Both the position numbers and the translations under genes were made by a program. The notes beneath the pieces are model-generated. The model made no database searches. It was not told the DNA's origin and saw nothing but the letters and a program-made list of their open reading frames with translations. From the NCBI RefSeq assembly GCF_002086275.1, contig NZ_MVHT01000002.1:84188-148187 (forward strand): a stretch of DNA of 64,000 nucleotides, given 5' to 3'. Source of the DNA: Mycobacterium intermedium (lineage in GTDB: Bacteria; Actinomycetota; Actinomycetes; Mycobacteriales; Mycobacteriaceae). Numbering within the stretch: position 1 is the first letter of the stretch; each line of letters begins with the position of its first letter. Below, one piece after another: positions 17,029 through 25,049 of the stretch.

Positions 17029-18216
17029 GTGTCGAGTTCGCTGCCGCCGCTGGTCGCGCCCGCACCCGCGCTGACCAGGGAAGAGGTGGCACGCTACAGC
17101 CGCCATCTGATCATTCCCGACCTGGGTATTGACGGGCAGAAGCGGCTGAAGAACGCGCGGGTGCTGGTCATCGGCGCCGGCGGGCTGGGGTCGCCGACGT
17201 TGCTGTACCTGGCCGCCGCCGGAGTTGGCACCCTCGGCATCGTCGATTTCGACGTCGTCGACGAGTCGAATCTGCATCGTCAGATCATTCACGGCACGGC
17301 CGACGTCGGGCGCCCCAAAGCGCAGTCGGCCCGCGATTCGATCGCGGCGATCAATCCGTTTGTCGACGTGCGGCTGCACGAGTTCCGGCTGGGAACCGAC
17401 AATGCCGTCGACCTGTTCAAGCAGTACGACCTGATCCTGGACGGCGCCGACAACTTCGCCACCAGGTACCTGGTCAACGACGCCGCGGTGCTGGCCGGCA
17501 AGCCGTACGTGTGGGGATCGATCTACCGGTTCGAGGGTCAGGTGTCGGTGTTCTGGGAAGACGCTCCCAATGGCCGCGGCTTGAACTATCGCGACCTTTA
17601 CCCGGAGCCGCCGCCCCCCGGCATGGTGCCGTCGTGCGCCGAAGGCGGGGTGTTGGGCATCATCTGCGCGTCGATCGCGTCGGTGATGGGCACCGAGGCG
17701 ATCAAGCTGATCACCGGGCTGGGGGAGTCGTTGCTCGGCCGGTTGATGATCTACGACGCGCTGGAGATGAGCTACCGGACCATAAAGATCCGCAAGGACC
17801 CGGCGACGCCGAAAATCACCGAATTGGTCGACTATGAACACTTCTGCGGCCTGGCGACCGGCGACGCGACCGACGACGCCGACGACGCCGCCAACTCGAC
17901 AATCACGCCGTCCGAATTGCGTGCGTTGCTGGACTCGGGTAGCAAGCTGGCCCTGATCGATGTCCGTGAACAGGCGGAGTTTGACATCGTGCATATCGAT
18001 GGCGCACAGCTGATTCCGAAGTCTTTGATCACATCCGGAGAGGGCCTGTCGCAGCTGCCGCAGGACCGAAAAGCGGTGTTGTACTGCAAGAGCGGCGTGC
18101 GCTCGGCCGAGGCGCTGGCCGCGGTGAAGAAGGCCGGTTTCTCCGATGCGCTTCACCTGCAGGGTGGAATCATGGCGTGGGCCAAGGAGATTCAGCCCGA
18201 CATGGTCATGTACTAA
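17029..18216 (+). CDS. moeZ: Adenylyltransferase/sulfurtransferase MoeZ (MoeB1)
   Basis: This protein of about 395 residues fuses an E1-like ThiF domain to a rhodanese domain. The first contains the nucleotide loop GAGGLGSPTLLYLAAAGVG and DGADNFATRYL. The second carries the active-site Cys in LYCKSGVRSAEAL. MoeZ activates and thiocarboxylates small sulfur carriers (CysO, MoaD) for cysteine and molybdopterin synthesis. GAGGAG at 17014-17019 is correctly spaced for the GTG at 17029; an ATG at 17020 is directly adjacent to that site, so is less likely. The ThiF zinc CxxC pairs are not obvious. Confidence 0.9.
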   Translation: MSSSLPPLVAPAPALTREEVARYSRHLIIPDLGIDGQKRLKNARVLVIGAGGLGSPTLLYLAAAGVGTLGIVDFDVVDESNLHRQIIHGTADVGRPKAQSARDSIAAINPFVDVRLHEFRLGTDNAVDLFKQYDLILDGADNFATRYLVNDAAVLAGKPYVWGSIYRFEGQVSVFWEDAPNGRGLNYRDLYPEPPPPGMVPSCAEGGVLGIICASIASVMGTEAIKLITGLGESLLGRLMIYDALEMSYRTIKIRKDPATPKITELVDYEHFCGLATGDATDDADDAANSTITPSELRALLDSGSKLALIDVREQAEFDIVHIDGAQLIPKSLITSGEGLSQLPQDRKAVLYCKSGVRSAEALAAVKKAGFSDALHLQGGIMAWAKEIQPDMVMY

Positions 18217-18227
18217 AGGCAACCCGG

Positions 18228-18587
18228 CTAGCTGCAGCAGTTCGGATCCAGCGCGGTGCACAACGCCTGCAGCGATTCGCGTCGCACCCGGTGAAAGACG
18301 TTCATGCCTCGTCGTTCTGATGCCACCAGCCCGGCCTTGCGCAACTGGGTCAGGTGGTGACTGACCGTCGACTCGGTCAACCCGAGCGCGGCGGCCAACT
18401 CTCCGGGCGATTCCTCCCCGGTTGCCGAGCCGAATAGCAACGACACGATCTTGACCCGGGTGGGGTCTGCGAGCGCGCGCAGGCGCAGTGCGACTTCCAG
18501 CGCGTCGGCGTCGCTCATCGGACCCGCGGCCACGGGGGCGCAGCACACCGGCGCGGTCGTGTCGATCAGCGGTAGGGCTCTGGGCAT
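18228..18587 (-). CDS. ArsR/SmtB-family metal(loid)-sensing repressor
   Basis: This 119-residue winged-helix repressor has its recognition helix in TESTVSHHLTQLRKAGLV. Cysteine pairs sit near the N-terminus (PVCCAPVA) and at the very C-terminus (DPNCCS), plausible ligands for arsenite, antimonite or cadmium. The start MPRALPLID at 18587 is favoured; the frame is open to 18737 but crosses the operator. It is divergent from the cadI-like gene, a pairing that also exists in M. tuberculosis (Rv2641/Rv2642) at another locus. Confidence 0.88.
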   Translation of the reverse strand: MPRALPLIDTTAPVCCAPVAAGPMSDADALEVALRLRALADPTRVKIVSLLFGSATGEESPGELAAALGLTESTVSHHLTQLRKAGLVASERRGMNVFHRVRRESLQALCTALDPNCCS

Positions 18588-18610
18588 GACACCATCCTGC
18601 CAGAGAGTTT

Positions 18611-18663
18611 GACATATATCAAAAAGGTGGCACCCTGAAGACGGGACTATTTCGATATATGTC
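18611..18663. promoter_or_regulatory. Inverted-repeat operator between arsR-like and cadI-like genes
   Basis: GACATATATCAAAA at 18611-18624 and TTTCGATATATGTC at 18650-18663 are inverted copies (reverse complement GACATATATCGAAA), identical over ten bases. This AT-rich imperfect dyad in a GC-rich genome is typical of ArsR-family operators. It sits in the divergent promoter region, placed to control both genes. Confidence 0.72.
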
Positions 18664-18688
18664 TCATAACCTCGAAAGGAGCGATCCC

Positions 18689-19123
18689 ATGTCTCGTGTC
18701 CAACTCGCCCTGAACGTGGACGACCTCGACGCAGCAATCACCTTCTACAGCAAGCTCTTCGGCGTGGAGCCGGCGAAGGTCAAGCCTGGCTACGCGAACT
18801 TTGCGATCGCTGACCCGCCGCTCAAGCTTGTCCTGCTGGAGAACCAAGGGTCCGGCGGCGGTCTCAATCACCTTGGCGTCGAGGTGGCCTCCAGCGAGGC
18901 GGTGCGCGCCGAGACCGCCCGCCTCGTCGAGGAGGGTCTGGTCACCGCAGAGGAGACCAACACCACCTGTTGCTATGCCACTCAGGACAAGGTGTGGGCC
19001 ACCGGGCCGAGTGGCGAGAACTGGGAGATCTACACAGTGCTGGCCGATTCCGAGGTCTTCGGTACCGGTGGTGACCACTCGGCCGAGGACACCGCGGCCC
19101 CCTGTTGCAGCGGGACCCGCTGA
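18689..19123 (+). CDS. cadI: Cadmium/arsenic-inducible glyoxalase-fold protein (CadI-like)
   Basis: This 144-residue vicinal-oxygen-chelate (glyoxalase/bleomycin-resistance) protein begins MSRVQLALNVDDLDAAITFY, matching CadI of M. tuberculosis (Rv2641). Cys pairs at TTCCYATQDK and the tail APCCSGTR may bind thiophilic metal(loid)s. The ATG at 18689 follows a good AAAGGAG ribosome site; the frame opens earlier at 18659 without support. In this superfamily a related enzyme (ArsI) cleaves C-As bonds, so organoarsenical detoxification is a possible role. Confidence 0.87.
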   Translation: MSRVQLALNVDDLDAAITFYSKLFGVEPAKVKPGYANFAIADPPLKLVLLENQGSGGGLNHLGVEVASSEAVRAETARLVEEGLVTAEETNTTCCYATQDKVWATGPSGENWEIYTVLADSEVFGTGGDHSAEDTAAPCCSGTR

Positions 19124-19134
19124 CTAGCGCGCGC

Positions 19135-19628
19135 CTAAGCCGGCCCGTTGACCCCGGGCAGGCCAAAGATCTTCCCGGCGGCGCCACCGATGCCGCCGGG
19201 TTGGCCGAGGACGCCGGCACCGCCGTTCCCGCCGTTGCCGAACAGCTGGGCGCTTCCGCCGTTGCCGCCAATGCCCGTGACGGGGCTAGGCGGCAGGGCG
19301 GGGGCCGCACCGGCATTGCCGCCGACGCCCGCATCGCCCCATAGCAGTTCCGGTGCCGGCGGTCCCGCCGTTGCCGCCCGTGGGCCCGAGCCCCTCCCGC
19401 CGGCACCGCCGTGGCCGAACAGCCCGCCATTGCCTCCGGCGCCGCCGAAGCCGGCAAATTGGCTGGTGCCCGCGATATGGGTGCTCAAGTTATCTGTAGG
19501 AACATTGCCGCCGTTGCCGCTGTTGCCGCCTGTCCCGCCATTGCCACCGTAACCGGGTGGAGGTGATGCCCCGCCAAGTCGCTTGCCGCCGCGGTCAGAT
19601 ACTCAGGAACAGCGCTCACCCATGACAT
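19135..19628 (-). pseudogene. Broken PE_PGRS-family gene
   Basis: On the minus strand a PE start is clear: GGAGGT ribosome site, then ATG at 19628 and MSWVSAVPEYLTAAASDLAG, the first 20 residues of a PE domain. The next bases shift frame. One additional G in the GGGG run near 19575 would give ASPPPGYGGNGGTGGNSGNG and join the glycine-rich PGRS tail that runs to the stop at 19135 (ending GVNGPA). About 75 residues of the normal PE helical hairpin are also missing. I read it as a deletion plus frameshift remnant; the tail alone is open from 19488. Confidence 0.72.
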
Positions 19629-19981
19629 CGCGGACCTCCGAACGACAATTTCGAAAGGTCCGGTAGTAGTACGTGACCTAACAACAAATTTGCTGCACCG
19701 CTGATGCTAGCCGGGCCGGGCCGGGCCGGAGCATTTCGTTTTGTGAACATCAGGTCAGCGCAAATTACACATCCCAGTTCGGTGCTGCGCCCACGCCGCC
19801 ACCGCCACCAGCCGCCGCCCAGATCGACGGTGGGTCATCGCCGGGGTGGTCGGCCTCGGCCGGGCTGGCCGAGTGGCGGGGTGATAATTGCACCAACGCT
19901 CGAAGCAACGGACGATCGTGCCCGCAACACCCCGAGCGTCACATCGCGGAAGCTATCTAGGGCTCTACTAGGCTGACCGAT
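19629..19981. other. Gene-free stretch upstream of Rv3205c homolog
   Basis: No convincing gene is visible. There is a short GGGCC tandem run near 19711-19730, an AT-richer segment around 19675-19770, and a Pro-coding-looking CCGCCACCG run near 19790-19825. Promoters for the PE_PGRS remnant and for the downstream gene presumably lie here, but I can place no clear elements. Confidence 0.5.
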
Positions 19982-20836
19982 GTGACCGTCGAGCCACCGC
20001 CCGAACATGTGCTGACGGCGTTCGGTTTGACCGGCGTGCAGCCCGTCTCATTAGGTGCCAATTGGGAAGGCGGTTGGCGATGCGGCGAGGTCGTGCTGTC
20101 GCTCGTGGCCGACCATGCCCGGGCCGCCTGGTCCGCCAGGGTGCGCGAGACATTGTTCGTCGACGGCGTGCGGCTGGCGCGGCCGGTTCGCTCCACGGAC
20201 GGCCGGTACGTGGTTTCCGGCTGGCGGGCAGACACCTTCGTCGCCGGCACTCCGGAAGCGCGCCACGATGAAGTCGTCTCGGCCGCCGTGCGTCTGCACG
20301 AGGCCACCGGCAAGCTGGAGCGCCCCCGATTCTTGACCCAGGGCCCGACCACGCCGTGGGCGGACGTCGATGTGTTCATCGCCGCCGACCGCGCCGCGTG
20401 GGAAGAACGGCCGCTGCAGTCGATCCCGCCGGGGGCGCGGACGGCCCCAGCGACGGCAGACACCGAGCGTTCGATCGAACTCATCAATCAGCTGGCAACG
20501 CTGCGCAAGCCGACCCGCAGCCCCAACCAGCTGGTGCATGGAGACCTGTACGGGACAGTCCTTTTCGTCGGTAGCGCCCCGCCCGGCATCACCGACATCA
20601 CGCCGTATTGGCGTCCCGCCTCCTGGGCGGCCGGCGTCGTGGTCGTCGATGCGTTGTCCTGGGGCGACGCCGACGACGGTCTCATCGAACGGTGGAGCGC
20701 GCTGCCCGAGTGGCCGCAGATGTTGTTGCGGGCCTTGATGTTTCGCCTAGCAGTGCATGCGCTGCACCCGCGATCCACCGCCGAGGCGTTCCCGGGGCTG
20801 GCCCGCACCGCGGCGTTGGTGCGAATGGTTCTCTAG
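19982..20836 (+). CDS. TIGR02569-family conserved protein (Rv3205c-like)
   Basis: This 284-residue actinobacterial protein has a kinase/phosphotransferase-like core: LVHGDLYGTVLF resembles the Brenner HxD loop of aminoglycoside phosphotransferases (HGD), and ITDITPYWRPASWAAGV occupies the position of the metal-binding segment. Catalysis is unproven. The GTG start at 19982 fits the family. Its stop shares the CTAG tetranucleotide with the convergent alkyltransferase-like gene. Confidence 0.8.
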   Translation: MTVEPPPEHVLTAFGLTGVQPVSLGANWEGGWRCGEVVLSLVADHARAAWSARVRETLFVDGVRLARPVRSTDGRYVVSGWRADTFVAGTPEARHDEVVSAAVRLHEATGKLERPRFLTQGPTTPWADVDVFIAADRAAWEERPLQSIPPGARTAPATADTERSIELINQLATLRKPTRSPNQLVHGDLYGTVLFVGSAPPGITDITPYWRPASWAAGVVVVDALSWGDADDGLIERWSALPEWPQMLLRALMFRLAVHALHPRSTAEAFPGLARTAALVRMVL

Positions 20837-21144
20837 GGCTTGTCCGTGGGGAATTCGTAGCGTACTTCGCTCAGCGCAACCTTGCCGTCGACGGCCAAAA
20901 CTCCTTCTGCCCGCAGCAGTTCCAATTGCCGGGAGGTCAGGTGTCGTGCCGGCCGTCCCGAGGCTGTGATTACCCGGTGCCAGGGCAGGTCTGAAGAGTC
21001 GGTCCGCATTATCCAGCCAACGATCCGTGGGCTGGAAAGTCCTGCGACGGCGGCGATGTCACCGTAGGTCGAAACCTTGCCCGGCGGAATGGCCGCGACC
21101 AGCGAGCGCACCAGCTCCACCTGTTCGTCAGTGATCTGCGCCAT
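20833..21144 (-). CDS. Alkyltransferase-like DNA repair protein (Rv3204-like)
   Basis: This 103-residue protein has the MGMT C-terminal fold (IPPGKVSTYGDIAAVAGLSS, RIVGWIMR) but the active-site PCHR is replaced by PWHRV. That defines the ATL group: it binds and flags O6-alkylguanine for nucleotide excision repair but cannot itself accept the alkyl group. It is one base from lipV on the same strand, so probably co-transcribed downstream of it. Confidence 0.87.
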   Translation of the reverse strand: MAQITDEQVELVRSLVAAIPPGKVSTYGDIAAVAGLSSPRIVGWIMRTDSSDLPWHRVITASGRPARHLTSRQLELLRAEGVLAVDGKVALSEVRYEFPTDKP

Positions 21145-21145
21145 G

Positions 21146-21931
21146 TCAGCGTTCCTTCAGATAGCCCCGGATCAGCGTTGCGACGTCGGCGGGCTTGGCC
21201 TGCGGGATCATGTGGCCGCATTCGAAATCCAGCAGTTCGAAATCGGTTCCCAGCCGCTGTCGAAGGGCCGCCACCAGCTCGTCGCTGACGTACTGCGGGT
21301 CGGACTTCGCGGCGCGCACCAGCGTGGTTGCCGTTCCCTTCGGTGGCAACGCAGGATCGCGGGCCAATTCACTCCAATAGCACACCATCGCGCCGAGATT
21401 CATCCGCCAAGTGCAGCGCCCGTTCGGCAACATGACGAGGTGCTCGTCCAGCTCGGCGTCGAGGACTGCCGGGTCCACGTCCGACCAAGCGCCGAAAGCC
21501 TTTTCGGCCCGGGCCTCGGCCGCGTCGGTGTAATCCGGATAAGAAATCATCGCATCGACGACTTCGCGCACTCGGTCACCGTCCAACCCAACTGCCGGGT
21601 CCAACAGGACCAGGGCAGCAACCAGGTCGGGACGGGAGGCGGCGAACTGCAAGGCGATAGCCCCGCCGAACGAGTGTCCCACCACCACGACCGGACCATC
21701 GCCCTGGTCATCGACCAAGGCGGCCAAGGCCGCGACATTGGCGTCGATGCTCCACGGTGCGGCCCATGACGAGCGCCCGTGGCCAATTAGATCCGGTGCG
21801 GCTACGGAGATTTCGGGCAAGTAGCCGGCAAGCAGCTCCCATGCCCGGCCGTGCTCCGTCACGCCGTGGATCGGCAGCACTTGTACTGGGCCGGCCGGGC
21901 CGAAGTGGTGTATGTGCAGGTCGGCGGTCAC
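21146..21931 (-). CDS. lipV: Alpha/beta-hydrolase LipV-like
   Basis: This 261-residue alpha/beta hydrolase has the oxyanion-region IHGVTEHGRAW, the nucleophile elbow GHSFGG (Ser in the centre), acidic residue candidates in LLDPAVGLDGDRV and a C-terminal GHMIPQAKPADV carrying the catalytic His. It most likely acts as a carboxylesterase or lipase. The GTG at 21931 (VTADLHIHHFG) matches the expected N-terminus; the frame is open to 22321 but is antisense to the kinase gene's start. Confidence 0.86.
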   Translation of the reverse strand: MTADLHIHHFGPAGPVQVLPIHGVTEHGRAWELLAGYLPEISVAAPDLIGHGRSSWAAPWSIDANVAALAALVDDQGDGPVVVVGHSFGGAIALQFAASRPDLVAALVLLDPAVGLDGDRVREVVDAMISYPDYTDAAEARAEKAFGAWSDVDPAVLDAELDEHLVMLPNGRCTWRMNLGAMVCYWSELARDPALPPKGTATTLVRAAKSDPQYVSDELVAALRQRLGTDFELLDFECGHMIPQAKPADVATLIRGYLKER

Positions 21932-22102
21932 CCGTCGATAATGCCAGCACTGGTGGCGCATTCTGGTAATCGCTATTTTGGCAGTGAATGGTCCATAACG
22001 CCGGCTCCGTGGAACGCACCGCAGCACCTGCAAATGACTGAGACTGCTAACGGCGCGCTTTATGGTCTGGCGATGCATTGCAGGTTGCTCTGGGAGGGCT
22101 AG

Positions 22103-24070
22103 TTGGGACGGACGTCGTTCGGTAGGTACCAGCTGATCGAGGTGCTGGGCCGGGGCGGCATGGGCGAGGTGTGGCGCGCTCATGACACCGTCACCGATCG
22201 AATTGTCGCGCTCAAGATCCTGCCCGCTCAACTTTCCCACGACCACGTGTTCCAACAGCGGTTCCGTCGCGAAGCGCATGCGGCCGCGCGGTTGAGCAAT
22301 CCGCATCTCATCCCGATCCACACCTATGGGGAAATCAACGGACGTCTTTACGTGGACATGCGCTTGATCGAGGGGCGCGACCTACAGGAGGAGTTGAGCC
22401 GCGGGCCGCTGCCGCCGGAGCGGGCGGTGAGCATCATCGACCAGATCGCCAAGGCATTACATAGTGCGCACACCGCCGGACTGCTGCACCGGGATGTCAA
22501 ACCGTCCAACATCTTGCTCGACAATGACGACTTCGCTTACTTGATCGATTTCGGAATTGCACGTGCGACAGGCGAACTGGCTTTAACGGCGGCCGGCGAC
22601 GTGGTCGGCACCTCGCACTACATGGCCCCGGAGCGGTTCGGTGGCACACGAATCGACACCCGGGCGGACATCTACTCGCTGGCCTGTGTGCTCTACGTGT
22701 CCTTGGCCGCCCAGCACCCCTTTCCGGGTGACACCCTTGAGGAACAAATCACCGGCCACCTCAAGTTGCCGCCGCCGCGTCCGACGACCACGAACCCCGG
22801 GCTGCCGGCGGGCTTTGACACGGTCATCGCCAAAGGCATGGCCAAGAATCCCGATGATCGATACGACACCGCAGCCGAGCTGGCCCGGGCCGCGCACAAT
22901 GCTCTCCACACGCCGCCACGCCAGACGCCCTTCCGGGCGCCCTCGGGCTCTTACGGCCGCGGCAGCAACCCCGCGCGTCCGGATATCTACGTCCCCTCCC
23001 GCCCTGACGTCCGTGTCCAACCGCCGGCCCCGCCGCCGCGGACGCCGCCGCCAGCCCCGGCGCGTCCGTACAGCCCGCCGACCATGCCCCGCCCGCTGCC
23101 GCCGGTGTACCCGTCCCCGAGGCAAGAACCCCCCGTTGCCCGCGCGCCCGAGGTGCCACAGCAGCCAGCGCTGCCGCCCCCGCAGCCACCGTCACGGCCG
23201 AACTCGCGGCCCTGGTGGCGCCGTAAGGCCGTGGCCATCCCGGCTGCAGTCCTGATCGCGGTTGCTGCGACGGTGACGGCGGTGGTCACCGTGAGCGGTT
23301 CGGGCGCAGAAACAAAGCAACCGAAGCAGGTGACGTTGCCGTTCACCGACCTGCGCCAGCCGCAAGGTCTGTCGGTAGACGGCGGCGGTACCGTCTACGT
23401 CGCCGACACCGAACACAACCGGATTCTGGCCCTGCCCGCAGGTTCCTCCACGCCGATCGAACTTCCGTTCAAAGGGCTGCATTTCCCGACGGGTGTCACC
23501 GCCGACAACACCGGCACGGTCTACGTCAATGACGCGGGCAACAAACGCGTTGTGGTGCTACCTTCCAGATCAAAGGACCAACGTGATCTTCCCTTCACCG
23601 ACCTGGAGAATCCGACCGGGTTGTCGGTGGATAAGAGTGGCACGGTGTACGTCGCGGATACGGCGAAAAATCGTGTGGTGGCCCTGCTGCCCGGATCGAA
23701 CAACCAGTTCGTGCTGCCGTTCACCGACCTCAAAGAGCCGACCGGCCTGGTGGTGAACAACGGCGGCACCGTTTACGTGGCCGACGGCGGTCATAACCGG
23801 GTCTTGGCGTTACCGCCCGACTCGAAAGTGCAAGAGACCCTTCCGTTTAAGGGTCTGAAGCAACCCGGCGGTGTCACCGTGGACAGGGACGGCACGGTGT
23901 ACGTCAACGACATGGGGAACAACCGCACACTCAAACTGCCAGCGGGTGCCACAGAGCAGATCGAGCTGCATTTCCGCGGACTCGACACCCCGTGGGGTCT
24001 GGCCGTCGCCAACAACGGCACTGTCTATGTCGGCGACCGCAACAGCCAGATCGTGGCGCTGCAGCAATAG
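22103..24070 (+). CDS. PknD-like receptor Ser/Thr kinase with NHL beta-propeller
   Basis: This 655-residue protein starts at TTG after GGAGGG. The kinase domain (about 8-270) has the glycine loop GRGGMG, Lys 38 (VALKIL), HRDVKPSN with HRD at 129-131 and DFG at 149-151. A proline-rich linker (about 275-370) and one membrane span (about 376-398) follow. Then come six NHL-type blades (each with GTVYVADT-like strands), forming an extracytoplasmic sensor propeller. This is the architecture of M. tuberculosis PknD (664 residues), but the gene neighbourhood differs, so it is a paralog. It is divergent from lipV. Confidence 0.9.
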   Translation: MGRTSFGRYQLIEVLGRGGMGEVWRAHDTVTDRIVALKILPAQLSHDHVFQQRFRREAHAAARLSNPHLIPIHTYGEINGRLYVDMRLIEGRDLQEELSRGPLPPERAVSIIDQIAKALHSAHTAGLLHRDVKPSNILLDNDDFAYLIDFGIARATGELALTAAGDVVGTSHYMAPERFGGTRIDTRADIYSLACVLYVSLAAQHPFPGDTLEEQITGHLKLPPPRPTTTNPGLPAGFDTVIAKGMAKNPDDRYDTAAELARAAHNALHTPPRQTPFRAPSGSYGRGSNPARPDIYVPSRPDVRVQPPAPPPRTPPPAPARPYSPPTMPRPLPPVYPSPRQEPPVARAPEVPQQPALPPPQPPSRPNSRPWWRRKAVAIPAAVLIAVAATVTAVVTVSGSGAETKQPKQVTLPFTDLRQPQGLSVDGGGTVYVADTEHNRILALPAGSSTPIELPFKGLHFPTGVTADNTGTVYVNDAGNKRVVVLPSRSKDQRDLPFTDLENPTGLSVDKSGTVYVADTAKNRVVALLPGSNNQFVLPFTDLKEPTGLVVNNGGTVYVADGGHNRVLALPPDSKVQETLPFKGLKQPGGVTVDRDGTVYVNDMGNNRTLKLPAGATEQIELHFRGLDTPWGLAVANNGTVYVGDRNSQIVALQQ

Positions 24071-24167
24071 CGCACTTGATGTCTTTGTCGGACACCGGTA
24101 TTCGTCGGGCCTATCGGCGGTGCGGTGAAGCCGATAGTATTCCGCGTACAACTTTCCAGGAGCGTCC

Positions 24168-25010
24168 ATGGGCAGGATCGAGCGTGGCTGGGCATTGACC
24201 AAGCAGAGCTGGAGGGTGCTCAAGAGCGACCCCTCGCTCGCGGTATTCCCGGTACTTTCAACCATTTTCGGAACATTGGCGGTGGTCACGATCGGGGGAT
24301 CGGCACTGTTGGCCCGAGGCGCGTTGGAGGGCCGCCCCCTGGATCAGCGTGATCCCGTTCTCTATGTGGCCGGCCTGGCAATCGCGTACGTGTCGACGTT
24401 TGTCGCCATCTTCTTCAACGTGGCGCTCGCCGCCTGCGCGGTGCGCTCGATGCGCGGCGAGGACACCAAGATCAGCGAAGGCATCGCGGCCGCCGCCGGT
24501 CGCATCGGTCCCATCCTCGGCTGGACCTTCGTCGCGACCACGGTCGGGTTGATCCTGAAAGCGCTCGAGAAGCGTTTCGGCGTGCTCGGTGATATCGCGG
24601 TGTGGCTGGCCGGCGCGGCCTGGTCCGTCGCAACATTTTTCGTCATCCCCGTGGTCGCGCTCGAAGGCGCCGGGCCCATCCAGTCACTGAAACGCTCGGC
24701 GACGGTCGTGAAGACGCGATGGGGTGAGGGTGCGACGGGAGCGGCCGCCATCGGAGTGGTGACTTTCCTGTCCGTTCTGGGGATCGCGGTTGTCGGTGCT
24801 GGCGTCGGTGGAGCCCTTGTCGCGGTCCGGTTGTGGCCGCTCGGCGTCGTGGTGCTGGCCGCTGCGGTCCTGGGCATCATCGTCGTTTCGTTCCTGTCGA
24901 GCGCGCTGAGCCAGATCTTCCGCGTCGCCGTCTATCAGTACGCCGTCGACGGTCGCGCGCCGGGCGGATTCGACCACAATCTGCTGCAGCACGCATTCGT
25001 GCGGCAGTAG
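24168..25010 (+). CDS. Multi-pass membrane protein (DUF6159-like)
   Basis: This 280-residue protein has about six membrane segments beginning after GWALTKQSWRVLKSDPSLAVFP. The pattern of an amphipathic head followed by paired spans, with RSMRGEDTKISEGIAAA between spans, resembles a conserved actinobacterial family (DUF6159). No catalytic motif. It lies 97 bases after the PknD-like kinase and could be its co-transcribed partner. The ATG at 24168 has an AGGAG ribosome site. Confidence 0.72.
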   Translation: MGRIERGWALTKQSWRVLKSDPSLAVFPVLSTIFGTLAVVTIGGSALLARGALEGRPLDQRDPVLYVAGLAIAYVSTFVAIFFNVALAACAVRSMRGEDTKISEGIAAAAGRIGPILGWTFVATTVGLILKALEKRFGVLGDIAVWLAGAAWSVATFFVIPVVALEGAGPIQSLKRSATVVKTRWGEGATGAAAIGVVTFLSVLGIAVVGAGVGGALVAVRLWPLGVVVLAAAVLGIIVVSFLSSALSQIFRVAVYQYAVDGRAPGGFDHNLLQHAFVRQ

Positions 25011-25049
25011 TCGGGCCAACTTGTCGTACCCCCGTGATTGCATGCCGCT

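Noticed and set aside
17002..18615. 537-codon minus-strand ORF across moeZ
   Set aside because: Shadow of moeZ on the other strand; no domain or start signal.
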